A stretch of DNA of 64,000 nucleotides, taken from assembly GCA_963804495.1 (NCBI GenBank), contig CAWDQN010000005.1:481550-545549 (forward strand), read 5' to 3'. How positions within the stretch are numbered: the stretch's first letter is position 1; every line of letters begins with the position of its first letter. This DNA comes from Rhodovastum sp963804495. Its GTDB lineage: Bacteria; Pseudomonadota; Alphaproteobacteria; Acetobacterales; Acetobacteraceae. The position numbers were made by a program, and so were the translations under genes. This document shows, in pieces, positions 8,728-17,810 of this stretch. The notes beneath the pieces are model-generated. The model saw only the letters and a program-made list of their open reading frames with translations, had not been told where the DNA came from and ran no database searches.

Positions 8728-9822
8728 TCAGCCCGGGATTGGCACCGCAAGCTCGGCGGCGAGGCGGGAAAGATTGATCCAGGTATCGACCTGCAGAGGA
8801 ACGCCGTGGGCTTCCCGCTGCGCGCGGGTGCGCGCCTCCGGTTCGCCCGGCACCAGCACCTCGGACACCCCTTCGGCGGGCGGCGAGGATTTCACGTACT
8901 CGACATACGCCATCGCCTCGCGAACGAAGTCACGGGCGCCGAAATGCACAGGGTCGAGATAGACCGACAGCATGGAGTTGCTGATCCGCCGCTGTCCACC
9001 GTGTCTTGGACCCGACGGACCGCCACCGCACAGCACCCCGGCCAGGATCTCGCACATGAAGGCCAGGCCCGACCCTTTGTGCTCGCCGAAGGCACGGATG
9101 GCGCCGGTGCCGCGGCCGGGATCGCGGGGGGAACCCGGCGTCAGCTCACCGTAAAGTGTCGCCGGGTCGGTGGAGAGGCTGCCATCGGCCCTGATCAGCG
9201 CGCCCTCCGGCAGCGGTTTGCCGCCATTGGCGGCGACCAGCACCTTTCCCTCGGCGACGATGGAGGTCGCCATGTCGAGCAGCAGCATCGGGCGGCCCTG
9301 CATCGGCGGTGCGCCGATGCAGACCGGGTTGGTGGCGAAGCGCCGTCCGGTGCCGCCGAACGGAGCCACCACCTCGCCATTCTCGACATTGACGAAATGA
9401 ATGGAGATCAGCCCCGCCTCGGCGGCCCGCTCCGCCCAGTCGCCGATGCGGCCGAGATGAGCGGAGCGCCGCAGCGCCACCACCGCCAGCCCGGCCGCCC
9501 TTGCCTTGGCGATGCCAAGATCGACGGCCTGCGGGCCGATCGTCTGGCCGAGGCCGTAATTGCCGTCCAGCACCGCATGGGTGGCGCTCTCGGCGGCGAT
9601 CGTGACCGACTGGCCGATCAGGGTGCGCCCGCTCTGGATATCGCCCACGTAGCGCGGCACGCGGATGACACCGTGGCTGTCATGGCCGGTGAGGTTGGCC
9701 GAAACCAGGAACCAGGCGATACGCCCGGCTTCTGCGGCGTCGCAGCCGGTGCTGCGGAAAATCGCGGCGACGAAGGCGCGCAGCGTGTCGGCCGCGATCG
9801 TCTGGGTCGGCAGTTCGGCCAT
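8728..9822 (-). CDS. Malate/L-lactate dehydrogenase family (Ldh_2) oxidoreductase
   Basis: A 364-residue NAD(P)-dependent 2-hydroxyacid dehydrogenase of the Ldh_2 family, which includes ureidoglycolate, malate and delta1-piperideine-2-carboxylate reductases. Family hallmarks seen are SANLTGHDSHGVIRVPRYV near residue 50 with the catalytic His, NYGLGQTIG, the SAHLGRIGDWAERAA segment, and FGEHKGSGLAFMCEILAG in the C-terminal half. It has no signal peptide and should be cytosolic. It is the last gene of a minus-strand operon, eight bases after the ABC ATPase, so it probably oxidises or reduces a compound imported by that transporter. The exact substrate is not evident. Confidence 0.82.
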   Translation of the reverse strand: MAELPTQTIAADTLRAFVAAIFRSTGCDAAEAGRIAWFLVSANLTGHDSHGVIRVPRYVGDIQSGRTLIGQSVTIAAESATHAVLDGNYGLGQTIGPQAVDLGIAKARAAGLAVVALRRSAHLGRIGDWAERAAEAGLISIHFVNVENGEVVAPFGGTGRRFATNPVCIGAPPMQGRPMLLLDMATSIVAEGKVLVAANGGKPLPEGALIRADGSLSTDPATLYGELTPGSPRDPGRGTGAIRAFGEHKGSGLAFMCEILAGVLCGGGPSGPRHGGQRRISNSMLSVYLDPVHFGARDFVREAMAYVEYVKSSPPAEGVSEVLVPGEPEARTRAQREAHGVPLQVDTWINLSRLAAELAVPIPG

Positions 9823-9830
9823 GCGGCTGG

Positions 9831-10928
<1,098 letters not shown>

Positions 10929-10938
10929 GCGCTTGCCC

Positions 10939-11835
10939 CTAGCCCTTGGTGGCGCCGGCGGTGAGCCCGGCGATGTAGTAGTCCATCAGGAAAGCATAGA
11001 TGACAACCGGCGGCGCGGCGGCCAGCACGCAGCCGGCCATGATGTGGCCCCACTCGAACACGTCGCCGCGGATCAGGTCGCTGATGATGCCGACCGTCAG
11101 CACCATCTGATCGGACGAATACAGATACGCCAGCGGATACAGGAACTCGCCCCAGGACACGGTGAAGGCGAAGATGGTGGCGGCGATGATGCCGGGCATG
11201 GCCACCGGAATGAAAATCCGCCAGAGCAGTTGCAGATATCCGGCGCCGTCGATCAGCGCCGCCTCATCCAGTTCGCGCGGGATCGAGCTGAAATAGCCGA
11301 TCATGATCCAGGTGCAGAACGGCACCGCCAGCGTGGGATAGATCAGCGCCAGGGCCCAGACGTTGTTGATCAGCCCGAGCGCGCCGACGATCTGAAACAG
11401 CGGGATGAACAGCAGCGAGTTGGGAATGAGGTAGGTCAGGAACACGCCGGTGGCGAGCGCCGCACTGCCCTTGAACCCCATGCGCGCCAGGCCGAAGGCG
11501 GCGAACACGGAAATCACCATGGAGATCGCCACAGTGACCGTGGTGATCATCACCGAATTCAGGAAGAACCCGCGGAAGTTCGGCATCAGCAGCAGGTCGA
11601 TGAAATTGTCCAGCGTCGGGTGCCGCACCAGCCACGGGTTGCCGGACTGGGCGGAAATCTCGGCCGAGGATTTCAGGCTGGTCATGATCATGTGGAACGG
11701 CGGCAGCAGGAACATGACCACGAACGCTCCGAGTGCGGCATAGCTGCCCCATAGCGCCCAGACCCGCTGGCGGTGCAGGCTGCCCTGGCGCCGCGCCGGC
11801 ACAAAGCTGCCGGCGGTGGCGACCCCGCCGCTCAT
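10939..11835 (-). CDS. Carbohydrate ABC transporter permease, MalG/UgpE-type
   Basis: A 298-residue inner-membrane permease with six predicted transmembrane segments and the EAA loop (ELDEAALIDGAGYLQLLWRIFIP, conserved G in the middle) that contacts the ATPase. The N-terminal 30 residues are basic and cytosolic. The gene overlaps the preceding permease gene by four bases, implying translational coupling within the solute-binding protein / permease / permease / ATPase / dehydrogenase operon. Confidence 0.9.
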   Translation of the reverse strand: MSGGVATAGSFVPARRQGSLHRQRVWALWGSYAALGAFVVMFLLPPFHMIMTSLKSSAEISAQSGNPWLVRHPTLDNFIDLLLMPNFRGFFLNSVMITTVTVAISMVISVFAAFGLARMGFKGSAALATGVFLTYLIPNSLLFIPLFQIVGALGLINNVWALALIYPTLAVPFCTWIMIGYFSSIPRELDEAALIDGAGYLQLLWRIFIPVAMPGIIAATIFAFTVSWGEFLYPLAYLYSSDQMVLTVGIISDLIRGDVFEWGHIMAGCVLAAAPPVVIYAFLMDYYIAGLTAGATKG

Positions 11836-12776
11836 GCCGCCACCTCCCGCGTGCGGCGGGTGACGCTGCGCAGCACGAAGAAGGAGAAAATCGCCAGCAG
11901 CGGGAACATGAACAGGCTGACCGCAGCGCCGAGCGGAATGTCGCCGGACTGGATGCCGACCTGGAAGGCGTAGGTGGCGAATACATGCGTCATGTTCGCC
12001 GGACCGCCATTGGTGAGGATGCGGACGATGTCGAAATTGGCGAAGGTGACGATCAGGCTGAACAGCACTGTGATGGCGATGATGTTGCGCATCATCGGCA
12101 GGGTGACGAACACCAGCTTCTGCACCGCACTGGCGCCGTCGATGGCGGCGGCCTCATACAATTGCTCGGGCACCGATTTGAGCGCCGCGAGATACATGAT
12201 CATGAAGAACGGCGTGCCGTACCAGACATTCACCGCGATCATGCAGAACCGCGCCGTCCAGCCGACGCCGAGCCAGGCCACGGTCGGGAAGCCGAACGCG
12301 TCGAGCACATAGTTGAAGGCCGAGTAGGACGGGTCGAACAGCCACCACCAGCCCAGGGTGGACAGGGCCAGCGGGATCACCCAGGGCACCAGCAGCAGGC
12401 CGCGCCAGATGCGTTGGCGGCCGGGCGGGATGTTGTGCATGAGGTGAGCGAGCACGAAGCCGAGGAACGCCTTCAGCAGCACCGCGGAGATGGCGAACAG
12501 GCAGCTCTGGAAGATAACAAGGCGGAATGTCTCGCGCCCGAGCAGGAAGGTGAAGTTGGACAGCCCGACGAACTGCGTCATCCGCTTGTTCAGCATCGAC
12601 AGGTAGATCGCATAGCAGGCCGGGTACACCACCAGCCCGGCGATCAGCAGGATCAGCGGCGCGCACATCAGCAGGGCGATCGTCGATCGCCGCCGCACGA
12701 ATTGGTGCAGTGCGCTGGGACGAACCGCCGGGCGCGCTGGCGCGACGGACGTTGCCATCAAGGAGCCGTCGGCCAT
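11832..12776 (-). CDS. Carbohydrate ABC transporter permease, MalF/UgpA-type
   Basis: A 314-residue inner-membrane permease with six predicted helices. The EAA loop appears as EQLYEAAAIDGASAVQKLVF. The N-terminus (about 30 residues) is polar with several arginines. It is the first of two permease genes and pairs with the MalG-type subunit to form the channel. It starts 70 bp after the end of the solute-binding protein gene on the same strand. Confidence 0.9.
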   Translation of the reverse strand: MADGSLMATSVAPARPAVRPSALHQFVRRRSTIALLMCAPLILLIAGLVVYPACYAIYLSMLNKRMTQFVGLSNFTFLLGRETFRLVIFQSCLFAISAVLLKAFLGFVLAHLMHNIPPGRQRIWRGLLLVPWVIPLALSTLGWWWLFDPSYSAFNYVLDAFGFPTVAWLGVGWTARFCMIAVNVWYGTPFFMIMYLAALKSVPEQLYEAAAIDGASAVQKLVFVTLPMMRNIIAITVLFSLIVTFANFDIVRILTNGGPANMTHVFATYAFQVGIQSGDIPLGAAVSLFMFPLLAIFSFFVLRSVTRRTREVAA

Positions 12777-12846
12777 CGCGTCCTCCCTTTTTTATTCGTT
12801 TGCGTGGGCGTGCCGGTGTTCGCAAAGGAGTGTCACCGAAGCGGCG

Positions 12847-14187
12847 TCAGCGAACAAACCCCTCGAGTTCGCCCTGGCTCCAGGCGATGACCTCAGTGAT
12901 CGACTGGCCGCTTTTCAGCTTGGCCAGCATCGTCGGCATGATGCCCTGGTTGTAGATCTGCACCGCGATTTCCGGCGGCGCCGGCAGGCCGGCGATATGC
13001 GCCGTGGCCTTGTGCGCGGGGCGGATCGGGTAGTTGTAGACCGTGCCGCGGGGCGGCTCGACGGTCTCCCATATCTTGAAATCGAGCATGCTGTTGAACG
13101 GCGGCATGTCGTAGCCGGACACGGCATTGCAGCGCGCCTCGACCTGCTCGCGCTGCATCAGGTACTCGATCAGGTCCTCGGCCGCCGGCTTGTTGCGGCT
13201 GAACTTCCAGATGCCCCAGAAATACGGCAGGTAGGGCACGAACCGTCCTTTCGGGCCGGACGGGGCGGTGAAAGTCCAGGTGTCGGCGGCAACCGACGGG
13301 TTGTCGCGCTTGGCTACCGCCCAGGCCGAGGGCGGGTTCCAGATCAGTGCGCTCTGGCCGGAGATCAGTGCGCGGTTGTTCGATGAATCATCGAAGCTGA
13401 CGGCATCCTTCGGCAGCACCCGCACCAGGCGTTCGGCATGATCCAGCACTTGGCGCACGGCATCCGATTTCACCGTGATCTCGCCCTCGGAACTGACAAG
13501 TTCGGCGCCGTAGGCGGCGAACAGGGCACCGGCGGTGTCGACCGAATCGGTCGTGGTGCCGAGGCCAATGCCGAACGGCATGCCGATTTTGTCGCAGGCC
13601 TCGGCCGCTTTGAGCATCGCATCGAACGTCCAGGATTCGGCGCCGGGCATAGGGCCGGCCGCGGCCGGGAACATCGCCTGCACGTCGATCCCGGCCGCTT
13701 GCTTGAGGATGCTGATGCGCCCGCAGGGCGGCTTCATCTGCGTGCCGGACGAGGTCGGGATCGCCAGCCAGTGGCCTTTCGACTTGCCCAGATACTCGAC
13801 CACCTTGTTGGACGGGCCGAACTTCGCGGTCAGCCGTCCCATCAGCTCGTCCACCGGCTCCAGATCGTCGGTGTGGTTGCGCACTTCCCAGTTGGGGAAG
13901 GTCTGGACATCGTGGCCGGTCCTGGCCTGACCCTCGGCGGCGATGGTCAGCAGGTTCTTGTTGTTGGCCGAGGTAATGAAATCGGCCTGCACCTCGACCT
14001 TGCTCTTGTCGGACCAGGCGGCGACCTGCTGGCGCATGACCGCATTGCCGTCGGGCACCCAGTGGTCCCAGAAGCCGATCGAAACCTTCCCGGCTGCTCC
14101 GGCGCTGCGGATATGCACAAGCGGCAGCGCCGACGCGGCGGCGCCGAGCTTAAGCGCCTTGCGGCGCGTGACCTTGCCTGTCGGCAT
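12847..14187 (-). CDS. Extracellular solute-binding protein (family 1), Tat-exported
   Basis: A 446-residue periplasmic binding protein of the sugar/glycerol-phosphate class. The N-terminus MPTGKVTRRKALKLGAAASA has a twin-arginine motif followed by a hydrophobic stretch and a likely cleavage site after SAGAA, so export in folded form by the Tat pathway is expected. The body has the family's IGFWDHWVPDG opening and a C-terminal helix bundle. It is the first gene of the five-gene import/catabolism operon, so the promoter should lie in 14188-14430. The ligand is unknown; the partnered Ldh_2 enzyme hints at a hydroxyacid or polyol. Confidence 0.87.
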   Translation of the reverse strand: MPTGKVTRRKALKLGAAASALPLVHIRSAGAAGKVSIGFWDHWVPDGNAVMRQQVAAWSDKSKVEVQADFITSANNKNLLTIAAEGQARTGHDVQTFPNWEVRNHTDDLEPVDELMGRLTAKFGPSNKVVEYLGKSKGHWLAIPTSSGTQMKPPCGRISILKQAAGIDVQAMFPAAAGPMPGAESWTFDAMLKAAEACDKIGMPFGIGLGTTTDSVDTAGALFAAYGAELVSSEGEITVKSDAVRQVLDHAERLVRVLPKDAVSFDDSSNNRALISGQSALIWNPPSAWAVAKRDNPSVAADTWTFTAPSGPKGRFVPYLPYFWGIWKFSRNKPAAEDLIEYLMQREQVEARCNAVSGYDMPPFNSMLDFKIWETVEPPRGTVYNYPIRPAHKATAHIAGLPAPPEIAVQIYNQGIMPTMLAKLKSGQSITEVIAWSQGELEGFVR

Positions 14188-14280
14188 TCTCGGACCCCTT
14201 CCCCTGCGGCCGGCTGCTTTGTCCGGTCCGCCTTCCGCGCTAGCGTGCTTGTTTTAGCGGAGATGTGCAACTGGCTATGC

Positions 14281-14424
14281 ATAAGGAAGGCCAAGGCGAG
14301 GCCCTGGACCCGCTCCAGCGAGCAGCGTGATTTCGCGCGGCGGACCGTGAGGCGCCCCGCCCCCTAAACCCTGGACCCCTGCCCCTGGACCCCTGCCCCT
14401 GGACCCCTGCCTCTGGACCCCTGA
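14281..14424. repeat. Degenerate dispersed repeat plus four tandem 14-bp units beside the tRNA gene
   Basis: At 14281-14313 a decayed copy of the AAGGAAGGCCA...TGGACCC repeat is seen. At 14371-14424 the unit CTGGACCCCTGCCC is repeated three times plus a fourth partial copy. The array ends ten bases before the encoded CCA of tRNA-Val. It lies upstream of the solute-binding protein operon and downstream of the tRNA, both on the minus strand. No open reading frame of note is present. Confidence 0.7.
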
Positions 14425-14433
14425 CGGAAGATA

Positions 14434-14508
14434 TGGTGGGCGATACTGGGATTGAACCAGTGACCTCCCCCGTGTCAGGGGGGCGCTCTCCCGCTGAGCT
14501 AATCGCCC
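14434..14508 (-). tRNA. tRNA-Val (GAC anticodon)
   Basis: Read on the minus strand the gene begins GGGCGAT and ends ATCGCCC-A-CCA, giving a seven-base-pair acceptor stem with the CCA encoded. The D arm reads TAGCTCAGCGGGAGAGC. The anticodon arm is CCCCC-CTGACAC-GGGGG, with U33 and anticodon GAC, which decodes GUC valine codons. The T arm contains GGTTCAATCC. All cloverleaf elements are present, so the gene should be functional. Confidence 0.95.
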
Positions 14509-14662
14509 TGGTGCCGTTCAGGTGGGCGGTGTCCTAGGGACTTCCGGTCCGGCACGCAACCCCGAAATCCGGAGGCGCCGCTCGCGGAAAATCGCTCCCC
14601 TGCCACACGATCGTGATGCGGGCACCAAGGGGGACGGCAACAGTACTTGCGGGCACCCGAGT

Positions 14663-15139
14663 TCACGGCGCGGGTTCGAAAATCCGCTGCAGCACCCGGT
14701 CGCCCACCCTGATGTCCAGCCGCTCTGCCGTGCCGGCCGCCAACTCCAGCGTCGCCCGCACCGGGCCATGGCTGTCGATCACCGCCAGGCTTTGCGGCAC
14801 CGTGCGTTCGGCAATGCTGCGGATCGTGCCGTCGGCGTTGATGAACAGCATGTCCAGGCTGGCCAGCGTGTTGCGCATCCACATCTGGCTCTCGCGCGGC
14901 ATTCCCCAGTCGAACAACATGCCGCCGTCGGCCGGCACCGTCGGGCGGAACATCAGGCCGGTGATCTGCTGGTCCATGTTCAGCGCCATCTCGACCTGGA
15001 ATTCGTGATGCGTGCCGTCATGGGTGACGATCACCAGGCTTTCCTTCGGCAGTTCCGGCTGCGGGCCGGTCTGCCCCCAGGCGGGGCCGGTCAGCAGCGG
15101 GCCGGCGAGCAGGGCGGCCATGAGCGCGCGACGGGTCAT
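14663..15139 (-). CDS. DUF192 family secreted protein
   Basis: A 158-residue protein with an N-terminal signal peptide (MTRRALMAALLAGPLLTGPAWG, cleavage probably after AWG) followed by a DUF192 domain. The domain's markers are MALNMDQQITGLMFRPTVP, GGMLFDWG and MWMRNTLASLDMLFI. DUF192 proteins are small beta-barrel proteins of unknown function, often periplasmic. The start codon overlaps the stop of the deacetylase gene by four bases (same strand), so the two are co-expressed. Confidence 0.85.
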   Translation of the reverse strand: MTRRALMAALLAGPLLTGPAWGQTGPQPELPKESLVIVTHDGTHHEFQVEMALNMDQQITGLMFRPTVPADGGMLFDWGMPRESQMWMRNTLASLDMLFINADGTIRSIAERTVPQSLAVIDSHGPVRATLELAAGTAERLDIRVGDRVLQRIFEPAP

Positions 15140-16266
15140 GCGGGCGGTCTCTCCTCCAGCGCCATGTCGGCCAGACGCTTGATCTCATCGCGCAGCTCGC
15201 CCTCGCGTGGCAGGTCGCGCAGTGTTGTGAACCAATGCTCCGGCGGTCGGCGTCCGGCAGCGCGGTTGTAGGTCAACCCGCGCAGCACCGCCTCCGCCGC
15301 CGGTGTCGTCCGCGCCGGAATGGGCAAGCCGTTCAACACGGCCCAGATCCCCGCCCAGCATCGCCCGACAGTGAAGGGGTTGTAGCCGCCGCCGCCGACC
15401 ACCACCAGCCTCGGCGCCAGGCCTCGCACCGACGACGTGACCTCCAGATAGGCGTTGTTGGACAAGGACAGGCGGGACAGCGGGTCCTCCTCCAGTGCGT
15501 CGGCGCCGGTTTGCAGCAGGATCGCCTGCGGCCGCCGCGCGCGGATCAGGGGCAGCACCGCGCGCTCCATCAGGTGGCGCATTTCGGTGTCGTTGAAGCT
15601 GCGCGGCACCGGGAAATTGCGCGCTTCCCCTCCCGCGCGGTCGCCCGCCGCGCCGGTGAACGGCCAGCGGCCGGCCTCGTGGATGGAGATGGTGAACACC
15701 CGCGCATCGTCGTGGAACGCGTCCTGCACGCCGTCGCCGTGATGGGCGTCGATGTCGAGATAGACGAGTTGCTCGAGCCCCTGGTCGAGCCAGGCAAGCA
15801 TCAGCAGCACCGGATCGTTGAGGTAGCAAAAGCCGCTGGCCCGGTCAGGCCGGCCGTGATGGGTGCCGCCGCCCGGGCAGTGCACCACCCCGCCCTCGGC
15901 GGTCAGGCGCGCGGCCAGGATGGCGCCGCCGGCCGAGGTGGCGGGACGGCGGAAGATATCGCGATAGACCGGATTGTTGTCGGCGCCGATGCGAAACCGG
16001 TCACGGTCCGCGGGCGAGACCGATTGCGCCGCCTCGGCGCGTCGCAACGCGGCGAGGTAGTCGGGATGGTGGAACCGTGTGAGCTGCGCCTCGGTCGCCA
16101 TCGGCGCCTCGACCGTGGCCGCCGGGTCAAGCCAGTCCATGGCGCCGATCAGGTCGGTGCAGGTTGAAACCCGCGGAACCGCCAGCGGGTGCGTCGGGCC
16201 ATAGGTTGATCGACGATAGATCTCGCTGCCGATATAGATCGGCCGCTGGCTTGGATCGGGAAGCAT
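15136..16266 (-). CDS. Histone deacetylase family protein (acetoin utilization AcuC-like)
   Basis: A 376-residue arginase/deacetylase-fold zinc hydrolase. The opening MLPDPSQRPIYIGSEIYRRS with HPLAVPR matches AcuC-type bacterial deacetylases. Active-site signatures are GGGTHHGRPDRASGFCYLND and YLDIDAHHGDGVQDAF, whose Asp and His bind zinc, plus the later Asp in QTGADALEEDP. It probably removes acyl groups from lysines of metabolic enzymes or from acetylated polyamines. It is the upstream gene of a two-gene unit with the DUF192 protein and is divergent from the membrane protein at 16393. Confidence 0.86.
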   Translation of the reverse strand: MLPDPSQRPIYIGSEIYRRSTYGPTHPLAVPRVSTCTDLIGAMDWLDPAATVEAPMATEAQLTRFHHPDYLAALRRAEAAQSVSPADRDRFRIGADNNPVYRDIFRRPATSAGGAILAARLTAEGGVVHCPGGGTHHGRPDRASGFCYLNDPVLLMLAWLDQGLEQLVYLDIDAHHGDGVQDAFHDDARVFTISIHEAGRWPFTGAAGDRAGGEARNFPVPRSFNDTEMRHLMERAVLPLIRARRPQAILLQTGADALEEDPLSRLSLSNNAYLEVTSSVRGLAPRLVVVGGGGYNPFTVGRCWAGIWAVLNGLPIPARTTPAAEAVLRGLTYNRAAGRRPPEHWFTTLRDLPREGELRDEIKRLADMALEERPPA

Positions 16267-16392
16267 GGCATTCAGATACCGCGCGTCACCTCATGCGCAA
16301 TGTCCCGCTGTCGCGGGGATGGACGGGCGTGATCCTGCCCGCCGGGCAGCAGGCGCCGGTAGCGGCGGACATCATCGCAGGGCAACCCGGCC

Positions 16393-16848
16393 TTGAACCC
16401 GCAACTCGGCGCATGGGAGCTGGACTGGGCCTGGAGTCTGCCGCTCATTCTGATCACCGTGGTCGTGCATGTGTGCGGCCTGGGCCTGATTTATGAGCGG
16501 GCGATCCGGATCTCGGGCAACGGTGCCGCGGCGCGGCAGACGATGACGCAGTTCCTGGTGCGTCTGGCCGCCGTGGCGTTGCTGGCAACCGGTCTGCACG
16601 CCATCGAGGCGGTCGTTTGGGCGGCGGCCTATATCTGGCTCGATGCCCTGCCAGGACCGCGCGTCGCGATGCTGTATTCACTTGGCGCCATCACGGCCTA
16701 TGGTCATGCCAACGAATACCTGCGGCCGGGATGGCAGCTCATGGGCGCGCTGGAGGCACTGAACGGCATGATGCTGTTCGGCCTGACCTCGGCGTTCCTG
16801 TTCGCCATCATCCAGATGATCTGGCCGTTCAGCGGCCGCCGCGGCTAA
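16393..16848 (+). CDS. Small membrane protein resembling a two-helix ion channel with altered pore loop
   Basis: A 151-residue protein with a first helix at about 15-35, a second around 52-75, and a third near 120-145. The last third (YSLGAITAYGHANEYLRPGWQ, then GALEALNGMMLFGLTSAFLF) has the layout of the pore loop plus inner helix of two-TM potassium-channel-like proteins common in alphaproteobacteria, which read YSxVTxTTLGYGD followed by a similar inner helix. Here the TTLGYGD selectivity filter is replaced by AITAYGHAN. The start is a TTG at 16393, chosen because it lies just before the first helix; it is uncertain. The neighbouring genes give no functional clue. Confidence 0.55.
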   Translation: MNPQLGAWELDWAWSLPLILITVVVHVCGLGLIYERAIRISGNGAAARQTMTQFLVRLAAVALLATGLHAIEAVVWAAAYIWLDALPGPRVAMLYSLGAITAYGHANEYLRPGWQLMGALEALNGMMLFGLTSAFLFAIIQMIWPFSGRRG

Positions 16849-16867
16849 TGGCGGTTGCGGCCGTGGC

Positions 16868-17797
16868 CTATCCGGCGGCGTCCTGCGGCATTCCCTGCGG
16901 GATGATCGTGGTCACGATCGAGGCGTCCAGCGCCTCGTAGCTGTGGTAGCGGATGGTGGCGTAAAGTTCCGCCCGCGTCTGCATCCGCTCCACCAGCCCG
17001 TGGGTGCCGCCATGCTCGCGGATGGAGGCGAACAGCTCCGCCTGCGCCTTGTTGGCCACCCGCAGGGAACTCACCGGCCAGATCACCATGCGGTAGCCCA
17101 TGTCCTGGAACTCGGCGGCGGTAAAGAACGGCGTGCGGCCGAACTCGGTCATGTTGGCCAGCAGCTTCACCCCCGGCATGCGGCGGGCGAATTCGGTGAA
17201 CATCTCGCGGTTGTTCAGCGCTTCCGGGAAAATCGCGTCGGCGCCGGCCTCGATATACATGTGTGCGCGGGCCACCGCGCCGTCGATGCCCTCGCTGGCG
17301 GCGGCATCGGTGCGGGCGATGATGAACAGATGCCGGCGCGCCTTGCGGGCGGCGGCGACCTTGGCCGCCATGTCATGTGCGTCCGCCAGTTTCTTATCGT
17401 TCAGATGGCCGCATTTCTTCGGCAGCAACTGGTCTTCGATATGCACGGCGCCGGCGCCGGCATCCTCGAAGCTGCGCACCATGTGCATGACGTTCAGCGC
17501 CTCGCCGTAGCCGGTGTCGCCATCGACCAGCACCGGCAAGGCGGAGGCGCGGGCAACCTGGCGAACGAAGAAACACACGTCGTCCACCGTGATCACGCCC
17601 AGATCCGGCAGGCCCATGGAAGCGCTCATCGCCGCGCCCGACAGGTACAGCGCCTCGAACCCGGCGTCGCGCGCCTGCAGTGCGGCCATACCGTTATGGG
17701 TACCGGGGATCTGCAGGATTTCCGGTCGTTCCAGCAGGGCGCGGAAACGGACGCCGGCGGGCTCGGCGGGGAGATCGTCGGCGAGCAGGTAGGTCAT
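16868..17797 (-). CDS. prpB: Isocitrate lyase/PEP mutase family, methylisocitrate lyase-like
   Basis: A 309-residue TIM-barrel C-C lyase. The catalytic loop KKCGH is at residues 127-131 with the catalytic Cys129, and the metal-binding region LVDGDTGYGEA and the HIEDQ segment are intact. PrpB splits 2-methylisocitrate to pyruvate and succinate in propionate catabolism; close relatives act on other 2-methyl-malate-type substrates (oxaloacetate decarboxylase, carboxyvinyl-carboxyphosphonate mutase). No prpC or prpD is in the window, so the exact substrate is open. It lies 13 bp after the antiporter gene and is probably its operon partner. Confidence 0.75.
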   Translation of the reverse strand: MTYLLADDLPAEPAGVRFRALLERPEILQIPGTHNGMAALQARDAGFEALYLSGAAMSASMGLPDLGVITVDDVCFFVRQVARASALPVLVDGDTGYGEALNVMHMVRSFEDAGAGAVHIEDQLLPKKCGHLNDKKLADAHDMAAKVAAARKARRHLFIIARTDAAASEGIDGAVARAHMYIEAGADAIFPEALNNREMFTEFARRMPGVKLLANMTEFGRTPFFTAAEFQDMGYRMVIWPVSSLRVANKAQAELFASIREHGGTHGLVERMQTRAELYATIRYHSYEALDASIVTTIIPQGMPQDAAG

Positions 17798-17810
17798 GGC
17801 GGCGTCTCCG

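Noticed and set aside
14371..14424. Tandem 14-bp units beside tRNA-Val as an attachment site
   Set aside because: No integrase gene is nearby and the units do not match the tRNA 3' end; they are variants of the local dispersed repeat vocabulary.
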